A DNA stretch of 36,157 bases from Candidatus Rokuibacteriota bacterium (GTDB lineage Bacteria > Methylomirabilota > Methylomirabilia > Rokubacteriales > CSP1-6): positions 1-36,157 of the forward strand of contig QHTB01000143.1 in NCBI GenBank assembly GCA_003220615.1, written 5' to 3'. Below are positions 6,916 to 14,501 of this stretch, one piece after another (the first letter of the stretch is position 1; every line of letters starts with the position of its first letter). Both the position numbers and the translations under genes were made by a program. The notes beneath the pieces are model-generated. The model had not been told where the DNA came from, searched no databases, and worked only from the letters and a program-made list of their open reading frames with translations.

Positions 6916-8897
6916 GCGCGATCTCCGGTCACCGTCGCGCTCGTGACGGCTCTCAGCGTGGCGGTGGAGCTGCGCTCGGACAGGACGAGCGCCATCCCGA
7001 GCGCGAGCCCGAGTACGTCGATCAGAATCTCGCCCACCGTCTCCGACAGTCCGAGGCTCTTGCCGAACGGCAAGACCGACAGCGGCGGCATGAAGAGCAG
7101 GAGCCCGGCCACCCACGCCCACGTGCGCCGGAACCAGTCGAGCGGGCGGAACAGATAGCCGGCGCACCCGACACCGAGCAGGATCACGCCGATGCCGGCG
7201 GTGATCACCGCCAGCGCGATCTCCGCGAGGCTCCCCATCGCGATCAGCGGGGGGTGGAAGACGAAGACGAACGGCACGATGTACGCCACGATGCCGAGCC
7301 GCATCCCCGCCCAGCCCGTCTTCCAGAAATCCGATTTCGCGATGGCGGCGGCGGCATACGTCGCCAGGCAATCGGGCGGCGTGATGAGCGAGAGCATGCC
7401 GAAGTAGAACAGGAACAGATGCGCGGACAGCGGCACGATACCGAGCTGGGCCAGGGCCGGGCCGACGAGCACGGCCAGCGTCACGTAGACGACCGTGGTC
7501 GGCAGCGACATGCCGAGGATGATGCTGACGATTGCGGTCATGACCAGCAGCAGGACGATGTTTCCACCCGCCATGCTCACGAGCAGCAACGGCAGCTTCG
7601 ACGTGAAGCCCGAGAGCTGGAGCGATCCGATGACGATGCCGGCGAGCGTGGTGATGGCCACCAGGTCGAGCATCGTCCGCCCGGTGCCCTCGAGCGTCTC
7701 CATGATCCCGCGCCAGGTCGGGCGCGTCTCCTTCTGGAGCGCACCGACGCCGAACGTGACGGCGACGGCGAGCATGCCCGCCTGACCGGCCTCCCAGTTC
7801 GAGATGATGAGCGTCCACACCAGGACGCCCAGGGGAGCCAGGAACACCCAGCCGCGGCGCATCACCAGACGGATCTTCGGGAGCTGCTCGCGCGGCAATC
7901 CGGCCAGGCCGTGCTTGGCGGCCTCGAGGTCCACCTGAACGAACAGCGCGAGGTAGTAGAGTGCGGCGGGGATCGCGGCGGCGAGCGCGACCTGACCATA
8001 GGGAATGGCCAGATATTCCGCGATGAGGAAGGCCGCGGCGCCCATGACGGGCGGCATGATCTGGCCGCCGTTCGACGACACCGCCTCGATGGCGGCGGCC
8101 AGATGCGCAGGATAGCCCGCGCGCTTCATCATGGGAATCGTGATGGCGCCGTCCACGACGACGTTGGCCACCGCGCTCCCCGAGACGGTGCCGTAGAGGC
8201 TCGACGAGACGACGGCCATCTTGGCCGGGCCACCTCGGTACGAGCCCATCGCCCACATCGCGACGTCGGTGAGGAACTTGTCGCCGCCGACGGCGTAGAG
8301 CGCCTGACCGAAGAAGATGTAGGCGACGACGATCGACGCGGTCACGGCCAGCGGTACGCCGAAGATGCCGTTGCTATCGAGGTAGAGGTAAACGGCGATG
8401 CGCTGCCAGGTCGAGCCCTTCGCATAGAGCACACCCGGCAGCAGCCACGCGAACTTCGCGTAGAGCACGCACGCCAGCGCGATCCACATCAGCGCCCAGC
8501 CGGCGAGCCGACGGACGCCTTCGAGCACGAGCGCGATCGCGAGCACACCGAGCAGCAGCTTGTCCCAGGTGATGATGCCGAGCGTGTAGGCGATCGTCGG
8601 ATAGAAGACGGCGACGTAGCCGCCGACCACGAGGGCGCCGGCGGTAAGGAGCCAGTCGTACCACGGCACCCGGTCGAGCGACGCCGCACCCCCGGCCCGC
8701 ACGCACACGAACACGGGCGCCAGGCCGAGCGCGAGAAAGACGCCGAGGTATTGCTCGTTGAAGAAGGCGAACGGCAGGTAATGGTGAACCTGGGTCGCCC
8801 ACAATCCACCGACGACCGCGAGGGCGGTCAGCAAGGTCCGCTCGACGACGCGCGCCCCACCGTCGAGCTGACGGAAGCGGGCGATGATCTCGGTCAC
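6912..8897 (-). CDS. TRAP transporter fused permease (DctQ-DctM type, TAXI class)
   Basis: A 661-aa integral membrane protein with very many hydrophobic helices. The first ~180 residues correspond to the small 4-TM subunit and the rest to the large 12-TM subunit, as in the fused permeases that partner TAXI binding proteins. Large-subunit hallmarks include SLYGTVSGSAVANVVVDG, the block SSNGGQIMPPVMGAAAF and ITPPDCLATYAAAAIAKSDF. It would drive ion-coupled uptake of an organic acid delivered by the binding protein encoded 7 nt upstream. The start is GTG at 8897; an ATG 8 nt further upstream is out of frame. The last codon overlaps the amidohydrolase start. Homologues carry dicarboxylates, glutamate or aromatic acids; nothing here fixes the substrate. 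Confidence 0.9.
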   Translation of the reverse strand: MTEIIARFRQLDGGARVVERTLLTALAVVGGLWATQVHHYLPFAFFNEQYLGVFLALGLAPVFVCVRAGGAASLDRVPWYDWLLTAGALVVGGYVAVFYPTIAYTLGIITWDKLLLGVLAIALVLEGVRRLAGWALMWIALACVLYAKFAWLLPGVLYAKGSTWQRIAVYLYLDSNGIFGVPLAVTASIVVAYIFFGQALYAVGGDKFLTDVAMWAMGSYRGGPAKMAVVSSSLYGTVSGSAVANVVVDGAITIPMMKRAGYPAHLAAAIEAVSSNGGQIMPPVMGAAAFLIAEYLAIPYGQVALAAAIPAALYYLALFVQVDLEAAKHGLAGLPREQLPKIRLVMRRGWVFLAPLGVLVWTLIISNWEAGQAGMLAVAVTFGVGALQKETRPTWRGIMETLEGTGRTMLDLVAITTLAGIVIGSLQLSGFTSKLPLLLVSMAGGNIVLLLVMTAIVSIILGMSLPTTVVYVTLAVLVGPALAQLGIVPLSAHLFLFYFGMLSLITPPDCLATYAAAAIAKSDFWKTGWAGMRLGIVAYIVPFVFVFHPPLIAMGSLAEIALAVITAGIGVILLGVGCAGYLFRPLDWFRRTWAWVAGLLLFMPPLSVLPFGKSLGLSETVGEILIDVLGLALGMALVLSERSSTATLRAVTSATVTGDRA

Positions 8898-8904
8898 GCG
8901 CGCA

Positions 8905-9909
8905 TCACTTTCCGCCGAGCAGGCGCTGCTGGGCCTGCTCCATCTCCGGCTTCCAGAGGCCCTGCTCCTTGAAGAATCGTACGGCCGCCGGGTGATACGG
9001 GATCGTCACGTCGCTCCCCACCGCGCGATCGCGCGTCCACTCCTTGAGCATGGGATGGACCGGCCCGAGCTCGCTCTCGTGATCCCACAGCGCCTTCAGC
9101 GCGGCCTCGACCGCGGCATCGGACATGCCCTTACCGGCCGCCAGGTAGGTGTCGTAGGCGATGAAGCACGTGTCCTCGACGACGGCCGTGGCCTCGCCTT
9201 TCTTGACCCAGCGCGGGTAGTAGCCGGGGACGCCCGCGCGGATTCGTTTTTCCCCTGCGGGCGAGCAATCGTCCGAAACGTGACGGACGCCGACAGAAGC
9301 GTCGGCCTCCTTGACCTTGGCGGAATTGAGGGCGTGCTGCGTCACCTCGGCGCGACCCTGCAGCAGCGCGTCCACCCCATCGTTCACGGCGGGCACCGGT
9401 ACGACCTTCACGTCACTCCAGGTGAGCCCGGCGCTCGAGAGATGGCCGAACATGTTGTACCAGACCGCCAGGTGGGCCGGGTATTCGCCGGTCATGCGCT
9501 TGCCCTTGACGTCGCGGGCGACCTTGATCGGAGAGTCCTTGCGCACGAGCAGGCCGACCATCAGCGGCGAGCCGCGCATGACCAGACGAAGGTTGGGCGC
9601 ATGCGGATACGGGTTGCGACCGCCGATCTTGAACGACGGCCCACGATAGGCGAGCCCGAGATCCACGGCGTTCACGAGACCGAAGTCGACTTCGCCGGTG
9701 TTCAGGAGCGGCAACATCGTGCTGGTTCCCGTGTAGGGCTGCACGACCATCTGGTACCCGGCATGGGACGAGACGACCTTGGCAAGCCCACTCGCCACCG
9801 CGTAGTAGGCCGTGCCCGGCGGATTCGTGGCCAGCGTCACCTGTTTCGGGAGCTGCGCGTCGGCGGTCGTTGCCGCGAGCAGCCCGATCAGGATCGCCAG
9901 GACGATCAT
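8905..9909 (-). CDS. TAXI family TRAP transporter solute-binding protein
   Basis: About 334 aa. A hydrophobic signal (MIVLAILIGLLAATTADA) is followed by QVTLATNPPGTAYYAVASGL, which matches the TAXI-family opening in which a G-T-x-Y/F motif contacts ligand. Further typical pieces are GEVDFGLVNAVDLGLAYRG and KGKRMTGEYPAHLAVWYNM. It captures substrate in the periplasm for the permease encoded 7 nt downstream. The signal peptide lacks the usual positive residues, and the ATG lies only 4 nt after a G-rich hairpin repeat, leaving no room for a ribosome binding site. The frame stays open upstream through the repeats to 10194, so the true start is uncertain, but those upstream residues look like translated repeat. 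Confidence 0.82.
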   Translation of the reverse strand: MIVLAILIGLLAATTADAQLPKQVTLATNPPGTAYYAVASGLAKVVSSHAGYQMVVQPYTGTSTMLPLLNTGEVDFGLVNAVDLGLAYRGPSFKIGGRNPYPHAPNLRLVMRGSPLMVGLLVRKDSPIKVARDVKGKRMTGEYPAHLAVWYNMFGHLSSAGLTWSDVKVVPVPAVNDGVDALLQGRAEVTQHALNSAKVKEADASVGVRHVSDDCSPAGEKRIRAGVPGYYPRWVKKGEATAVVEDTCFIAYDTYLAAGKGMSDAAVEAALKALWDHESELGPVHPMLKEWTRDRAVGSDVTIPYHPAAVRFFKEQGLWKPEMEQAQQRLLGGK

Positions 9910-9913
9910 GAAG

Positions 9914-9951
9914 TTGGGGGGACCCGTCCCGCTTCCCCCCAAACCCCCCTC
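9914..9951. repeat. G/C-rich hairpin repeat, copy A
   Basis: First of three near-identical 38-nt units. TTGGGGGG (9914-9921) pairs with CCCCCCAA (9935-9942) across a 13-nt loop, followed by ACCCCCCTC. On the minus strand the unit carries four G-tracts (6, 6, 3 and 3 G) separated by 2-4 nt, a G-quadruplex pattern. The hairpin ends 4 nt before the TAXI start codon. A further stretch resembling TGCGTGGCGTGTGAC follows and is shared with copy B. Confidence 0.85.
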
Positions 9952-9974
9952 ATCTGCGTGGCGTGTGACGTCAA

Positions 9975-10012
9975 TTGGGGGGACCCGTCCCGCCTCCCCC
10001 CAAACCCCCCTC
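9975..10012. repeat. G/C-rich hairpin repeat, copy B
   Basis: Second unit, begins 61 nt after copy A and differs from it in the core by a single base (T to C in the loop, changing GCTT to GCCT). The trailing segment TGCGTAGCGTGTCAC resembles that after copy A, so the homologous unit is probably nearer 55 nt than 38. Confidence 0.85.
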
Positions 10013-10046
10013 TTTGCGTAGCGTGTCACCACCGGAATCTTCTCAC

Positions 10047-10084
10047 TTGGGGGGACCCGTACCGCTTCCCCCCAAACCCCCCTC
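10047..10084. repeat. G/C-rich hairpin repeat, copy C
   Basis: Third unit, begins 72 nt after copy B; it has GTACCG where A and B have GTCCCG. The stem is perfectly conserved. Together the three units fill most of the 214-nt space (9910-10123) between the ubiD-like and TAXI genes. No other copy was noticed in the window. Confidence 0.85.
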
Positions 10085-10123
10085 TTCGGGTGGCGGCCGA
10101 CTGCGGTTCCGAATTTCCCGCGT

Positions 10124-11653
10124 TCAATCTTCCAGCGCCCACAATTGCGGGGGCTGGCCGGTGAAGCCGAGCTGAGCCCAGCGTGCCGCGACATTCTCGT
10201 ACACGGACCGACGGATCTTCGTCCGCTTCGAGAACTGCTTGATGTAGCGGTGCTCCATGCAGGCGTTGATCAACGCCTTGGAGCCGTAGGGCCGCTCGTC
10301 GGGAGGGTTCTGCGTCGGGTCGAGCCAGGTCGACCAGGTGTTGCGCAGGATGTCGATATCCTCGACGGGGTTGCAGCGCGTGGACATCGCCCAGATGACT
10401 TGATTCATGTTCGAGGGATCGACGTCCTCGTCCACGGCGATGATCCACTTCGCGTAGTACGCGCCTCCCGGACACTGGGCGGCCAGCGCCAGCGCCTGAG
10501 CCGCGTGGCCGGCGTAGCGCTGCTCGAGCGAGACCACCGTCATGCCCCAGCCGCCCGCCGCGGCGGGATGCGAGTAGACCCCGCGGATACCGGGGACGCC
10601 GAGCCGATCGAGATCGTTCCAGATCCGCGCCGACCGCGCGACGGAGAACAGTGTCGAGTTCTCGTTCGCCGGGTAGTCGGCCATGAGCGCGTGAGTGAGG
10701 ATCGGGTTGTCGCGATGGTGAACGGCCTTCACGTGGACGAGGAACGCCAGGTCCTCGGGACGGCCGTAGTACCCAGTGAACTCGCCGAACGGTCCCTCGA
10801 GCTTCTGAGAATCCGGCGGGATGATGCCTTCGGCCACGATCTCGGCGCGCGCCGGATAGACAAGGCTCGTCACCTCTCCCTTCACCAGCTCCACCGGGCG
10901 CCCCATCAGGCCGCCGGCGAAGTCCAGCTCGGAGACGGTCTTGGGGAACGTCTGACAGGCGACGATGAAGAGCGCGGGATCGATGCCCCAGCACATCACG
11001 ACCTCGCACGCCTCGCCGCGGCTCCAGCACCGCTCGATGTGGAGCCGCGCGTCCTTGCCCGGCGAGAGATAGAGGCCGACCTGATCCTTGGCCTGGACCA
11101 TCTGGCGATACGTCCCGACGTTGAGCCATCCGCCGTCGGGATCGCGCGTGATGATCGCGTCGCAGGTCCCGATGTACTCGCCGCCGTCTCGCGCCCAGTG
11201 GCGCGCCGCGGGGAAGTCGCGAATGTCGACCTTGTCGTCGCGCAGGTGGTTCTCGTTGGCGGGTTGGCCGAGGCCGTCCACGATCACGGGTGGAATCGAG
11301 AGCGAGAACTTGCTCTTGCATCGCCGGGCCAGCTCCATGACGCCGAGACCGGGTGGCTCACCGATGGCGACGGCAAAGCGGTCAACGCTCGAGCCGATCG
11401 GATTCCAGAGGGCGCGATACCCCGGCGGCGACTCCTTGATCTTCTCGAAGAGCAGCGTGGGCGCATTGATCTCCTGGTGCGCCATGTAGGTGATCGCACC
11501 CATCTCCTCGTTGCGGCTGACCTCTTCGCGGATGCGCGTGAGCTGGCCGATCCGCTCGACAGCGTCGATCCACGCGCGCAGGTCCCGCGGTGCCTGCCCG
11601 CCGCTCGCGGTCGTCGCGCTGAGAGATCCGACGTGGAGGCTCATCTCTTCCAT
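10124..11653 (-). CDS. UbiD family (prenylated-FMN) decarboxylase
   Basis: A 509-aa UbiD-type reversible (de)carboxylase. The active-site block LEGPFGEFTGYYG (E286, E291 in this numbering) corresponds to the catalytic glutamates, and NVGTYRQMV supplies the arginine (R183). These enzymes need prenylated FMN made by UbiX, which is not encoded here. The ATG at 11653 is chosen because GGAGG lies 6 nt before it; the ATG at 11659 abuts GGAGG, and 11644 is a further candidate. Family members act on 3-polyprenyl-4-hydroxybenzoate or diverse aromatic and unsaturated acids. Location with a TAXI-TRAP importer and an amidohydrolase suggests catabolism of an imported aromatic or unsaturated carboxylate rather than ubiquinone synthesis; this is inference. 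No other quinone genes are nearby. Confidence 0.88.
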   Translation of the reverse strand: MEEMSLHVGSLSATTASGGQAPRDLRAWIDAVERIGQLTRIREEVSRNEEMGAITYMAHQEINAPTLLFEKIKESPPGYRALWNPIGSSVDRFAVAIGEPPGLGVMELARRCKSKFSLSIPPVIVDGLGQPANENHLRDDKVDIRDFPAARHWARDGGEYIGTCDAIITRDPDGGWLNVGTYRQMVQAKDQVGLYLSPGKDARLHIERCWSRGEACEVVMCWGIDPALFIVACQTFPKTVSELDFAGGLMGRPVELVKGEVTSLVYPARAEIVAEGIIPPDSQKLEGPFGEFTGYYGRPEDLAFLVHVKAVHHRDNPILTHALMADYPANENSTLFSVARSARIWNDLDRLGVPGIRGVYSHPAAAGGWGMTVVSLEQRYAGHAAQALALAAQCPGGAYYAKWIIAVDEDVDPSNMNQVIWAMSTRCNPVEDIDILRNTWSTWLDPTQNPPDERPYGSKALINACMEHRYIKQFSKRTKIRRSVYENVAARWAQLGFTGQPPQLWALED

Positions 11654-11728
11654 CGACATCCTCCCGGGAGTCCGCTCGTGAATGGCCACGGACGCGGTCA
11701 CGTCAGATGTGGCAGGGAGGCATTCTAT

Positions 11729-12025
11729 ATGAAACGGCTCCTGGCGCTCGCTCTGGGGATCACGGTCATGGTCGGCGTTGCAGCGGGCCCCGCCTCGGCA
11801 GGTCAGTTCGTCGGTCAGCCCAGCGTCTTTCCCATCCCTCGGGATCCGTGGGCATCCTGGGGACACCCCCATCGGCATACGACCGTCGTCGTGCCGGCGC
11901 CGGGAAGCGTCGCCGTGGCGCCCGGTGTCGTCGGGACGCCGGTGTACCAGCCGGTGTGGTATCCCGGCCAGTGGGCGTGGAATGGCTATGGCTGGGTCTG
12001 GGTCCCCGGGCACTGGGCCTACTAG
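11729..12025 (+). CDS. Small secreted protein with tandem tryptophan/proline motifs
   Basis: A 98-aa protein with a clear Sec signal peptide (MKRLLALALGITVMVGVAAG, cleavage after PASA), a His/Pro-rich middle, and a C-terminus made of W/Y/P/G motifs: YQPVWYPGQWAWNGYGWVWV and PGHWAY. Such YxWxPGxW-type tails occur in many small exported proteins of unknown role, often thought to be envelope-associated. AGGGAGG ends 8 nt before the ATG. It is divergent from the ubiD-like gene, the two starts being 75 nt apart. Confidence 0.75.
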   Translation: MKRLLALALGITVMVGVAAGPASAGQFVGQPSVFPIPRDPWASWGHPHRHTTVVVPAPGSVAVAPGVVGTPVYQPVWYPGQWAWNGYGWVWVPGHWAY

Positions 12026-12049
12026 CGGGTCAGCGCGGCCTCTCGCCCG

Positions 12050-12424
12050 TCAACGCGGCTTCAGCTCGATCTTGTAGCCGTCGGGATCGCGGATGTAGAT
12101 CGACGGGCCACGCCCGTAGGCGCCGCGCCGATCCGAGATCTCGCCTTCGACCGTCACCCCCCGCGCCCTGAGCTCCCCGACGACACCCTCCAGGTCATCG
12201 CAGTCGATCGACAGGCAGACGTGATCGACACCGCCGGCGGACGGTGGTGCCGCCGAGCCAGGCACCAGATCGATCATGTGATCGCCAAAGCGGAGATGGA
12301 TCAGCGAGATCCGCTCGTTGACGTGATCGACCGTGCATCTCAGCATCTCGACGTAGAAGCGCTGCGAGCGCGCCTGATCCGAGACCCTGAGCACTACGTG
12401 ATCGAGGCCGAGGGGTTTGAACAC
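12050..12424 (-). CDS. VOC (glyoxalase/dioxygenase fold) family protein
   Basis: A 124-aa single-domain protein with the two beta-alpha-beta-beta-beta modules of the vicinal oxygen chelate fold: GLDHVVLRVSDQARSQRFY in the first, GVDHVCLSIDCDDLEGVV and IYIRDPDGYKIELKP in the second. Candidate metal ligands are H in GLDHV, H in GVDHV and E in KIELKP. The GTG at 12424 gives the normal N-terminus; the frame stays open to an ATG at 12517, but the extra 31 residues are not VOC-like. A CACAAT hexamer lies 6 nt upstream and no strong ribosome binding site is seen. Substrate unknown; relatives include glyoxalase I, fosfomycin resistance proteins and ring-cleavage dioxygenases. Confidence 0.8.
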   Translation of the reverse strand: MFKPLGLDHVVLRVSDQARSQRFYVEMLRCTVDHVNERISLIHLRFGDHMIDLVPGSAAPPSAGGVDHVCLSIDCDDLEGVVGELRARGVTVEGEISDRRGAYGRGPSIYIRDPDGYKIELKPR

Positions 12425-12478
12425 GGCCGTATTGTGCTCCCGACGCTCGTCCGTGGCGAGTGTCTTCAAAGCTGGACA

Positions 12479-12507
12479 TTGAACGCCCGCGATCGGGTCG
12501 ATAGATT
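12479..12507 (+). promoter_or_regulatory. Sigma70-like promoter abutting the PilX-like gene
   Basis: TTGAAC (12479-12484), a 17-nt spacer and TAGATT (12502-12507). The -10 ends 8 nt before the ATG at 12516, which has no Shine-Dalgarno sequence, so a leaderless mRNA is predicted. Confidence 0.45.
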
Positions 12508-12515
12508 GCTGGCGC

Positions 12516-13703
12516 ATGATCCGCCGAGGCGTTCGGGATCAGGTCGGGATCGCCATGCCGCTGACGCTGATCGCCCTCGTCATCCTCTCCGCGCTCATGA
12601 TCGCCTTTGCCGTGCTCGCCCAGAGCGAGCCGGTGATCGCGATGAATCAGTATCGCGGCGCCGTCGCGCGGGCGCTGGCCGAGAGCGCGGTGGAGCGCGC
12701 GATCTGGGCCCTGACGGCCGGCTCCCGAGTGGGCGGCGGCGTCGATCCGCCTTCGAGCGGTGTCGTGGCGGGCCCGCCCTACGACGGGGGCACGTCCATC
12801 ACCATCGGCTCGGGCGGCTTCACGCTGAAGATCACGGGCGTCTCGACGAGCGACGTGAGGATCGAGGCCGTCGGCTTCACGCCCGACAACGCGTCTCCCG
12901 GCAGCGCCTATCGCAAGATCACCGCCAGCCTGATGCGGCTTCCCGACTTCGGCCTCGGCGCGCCCTGCGCCCTCTGCGTGAGGGGCGATCTCGACGTCAT
13001 GGGCAGCGCCACCATCGACGCCCGCGGTGACACCTCGTGCGGCAGGAAGTACGGCACGTACACCGCCGGTACCACGACGACGCTCGGCGCCGCGTCGATC
13101 TGGGGCGCGGTGGACGGCAACGACACCAGCAATGAAACAACGGACGTCCTGATCAACGCGCCGACCGCCGACTTCGACGCCCTCACGCTGGGCGCCCATC
13201 ACCTCGCCGTGCTGAAGCAGATGGCCAGGGCCAGCGGCACCTACATCGGTCCGGGCTCACCGCCGGGCGGCGCGACGAGCTGGACCGGGACCGTGACGTT
13301 CGACGCGGCCCATCCCATCGCGCGCGACGGCGTCGTCTTCGTGGACACGATCAGCGGGAACGCGCCCGCTGCGGATAACCCTGCCGATTACGCGAACGCG
13401 AGCTTCCAGAGCGGCGCGTTCTCGATGGGGGACTTCCAGGGCTGGATCATCGTGATGGGCAACGTCACGGCCTTCGACGTGACCGGGACGCTGCGAGGTC
13501 TCCTCTACGTGATGAACGCGCTGACGCCGAGCGGCACCAGCCCCGTCCACGGCCTCGTCGTCGCCCAGAGCCTCGCCGCTGCCGACCGCTCGCAGACCGG
13601 CCTTCCGGTGTCCTTCGACTGCGCCGGCGCGAACGGCGCCGGGAAGATTCCGACCGGATGGTTTCTCACGGGAGGGAGCTACAAAGAAGTCAGCGGCCAC
13701 TGA
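12516..13703 (+). CDS. PilX-like type IV pilus-associated (minor pilin) protein
   Basis: 395 aa. The N-terminus (QVGIAMPLTLIALVILSALM) resembles the prepilin-like leader and hydrophobic helix of PilX-family proteins: a short basic leader ending in Gly, then about 20 hydrophobic residues, then ALAESAVERAIWAL as an amphipathic helix. The remainder is a large Gly/Thr/Ser/Asp-rich, probably beta-rich extracellular part with few Cys. It is an orphan: no other pilus gene lies nearby. A promoter-like sequence immediately precedes the start. Role in pilus assembly or pseudopilus formation is inferred from the N-terminus only. Confidence 0.65.
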   Translation: MIRRGVRDQVGIAMPLTLIALVILSALMIAFAVLAQSEPVIAMNQYRGAVARALAESAVERAIWALTAGSRVGGGVDPPSSGVVAGPPYDGGTSITIGSGGFTLKITGVSTSDVRIEAVGFTPDNASPGSAYRKITASLMRLPDFGLGAPCALCVRGDLDVMGSATIDARGDTSCGRKYGTYTAGTTTTLGAASIWGAVDGNDTSNETTDVLINAPTADFDALTLGAHHLAVLKQMARASGTYIGPGSPPGGATSWTGTVTFDAAHPIARDGVVFVDTISGNAPAADNPADYANASFQSGAFSMGDFQGWIIVMGNVTAFDVTGTLRGLLYVMNALTPSGTSPVHGLVVAQSLAAADRSQTGLPVSFDCAGANGAGKIPTGWFLTGGSYKEVSGH

Positions 13704-13802
13704 TCTCCTGCCCGTGGTGGTGGCGCGCGCGAGTCAGCCCCAGCCGTGCTGTCGTCCTTTTTCCGACGGACGTGTGTGCGATGATTGAGTAGGATCGCTG
13801 GA

Positions 13803-14486
13803 ATGCGTTGGCTGGGTTCCCTCATCGTCGTGATACTGGCGACCAGCGGGTGCGCCCTCCTGCCCGCGCCCGTCCCCGATCGTGCGTACTTTCCGGATTC
13901 GAAGGATCCTCGAACGAAGTGTCTATCCCAAACGCTCTACCGCGCGGCCGTTGCCGCCGGCGATGATCCCGCCCACTACTCGTTCGCGATGCTTCAGACG
14001 TCGAAAGTGGTCGCGGTCACGCACGAGGAAGGCATCTTCTACTTCTCGGACGGCCTCGCCGACCAGAGCCCGGCGCACGTGGACGCGCTGGTGGCCCACG
14101 AAGTGGCGCACGAGGTCCTCGGCCACGTCGGCAAGCGGCGCGTGCTGTCGCTCGGCGTCTCGGGCGGCTTCACGGTGATCGGGTTCGTCGTCCCGGGCCT
14201 CGGCCTGATGGACTTCCTCGTGAACCCTGTCATCGTCCGCGCCTTCACGCGCGACCAGGCATTCGCTGCCGACCAGAAGAGCCTCGAGATCCTGCGCAGC
14301 CTCGGATATCAGGCGCCACGCCGGACGCTCGCCGAGGCGCTGAAGGCTGCGGCGTCACTCAACGGCGCCCCCGACGGCAATCCGTTGCTCGCCACCGAGC
14401 CCGATCTCGACGATCGCCTCGGCGCTCTCGAGCCTCTCGAAACCGAGGCCGCGGGTCTCGCCGGGAACACTCCGCCCAAGCGCTGA
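13803..14486 (+). CDS. M48-like lipoprotein metalloprotease (variant)
   Basis: A 227-aa putative lipoprotein: signal peptide with lipobox-like TSGC (C17), then the zinc motif HEVAH (99-103, in LVAHEVAHEVLGHVG) and a hydrophobic hairpin after it (LSLGVSGGFTVIGFVVPGLG), as in M48 peptidases. The usual third zinc ligand, Glu in an E-x-E-A-D motif, seems replaced: the equivalent segment reads RDQAFAADQKSLEIL. It may therefore be weakly active or use another ligand. The ATG at 13803 is preferred over a TTG at 13785 because TAGGA lies 8 nt before it. Likely envelope-located. Confidence 0.7.
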   Translation: MRWLGSLIVVILATSGCALLPAPVPDRAYFPDSKDPRTKCLSQTLYRAAVAAGDDPAHYSFAMLQTSKVVAVTHEEGIFYFSDGLADQSPAHVDALVAHEVAHEVLGHVGKRRVLSLGVSGGFTVIGFVVPGLGLMDFLVNPVIVRAFTRDQAFAADQKSLEILRSLGYQAPRRTLAEALKAAASLNGAPDGNPLLATEPDLDDRLGALEPLETEAAGLAGNTPPKR

Positions 14487-14501
14487 GGACGGCGCCGGGG
14501 A

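Noticed and set aside
6916..8256. Upstream extension of the amidohydrolase frame to a 790-codon ORF
   Set aside because: The extension is low-complexity Arg/Gly sequence overlapping the TRAP permease; the GTG at 6915 gives the normal N-terminus and a GTGA overlap.
9914..10084. G-rich repeats as a CRISPR array
   Set aside because: Only three units, spacers of 23 and 34 nt that are partly similar to each other, and no cas genes.
11654..12013. N-terminal extension of the UbiD frame to 629 codons
   Set aside because: It runs antisense through the small secreted protein gene; GGAGG marks the start at 11653.
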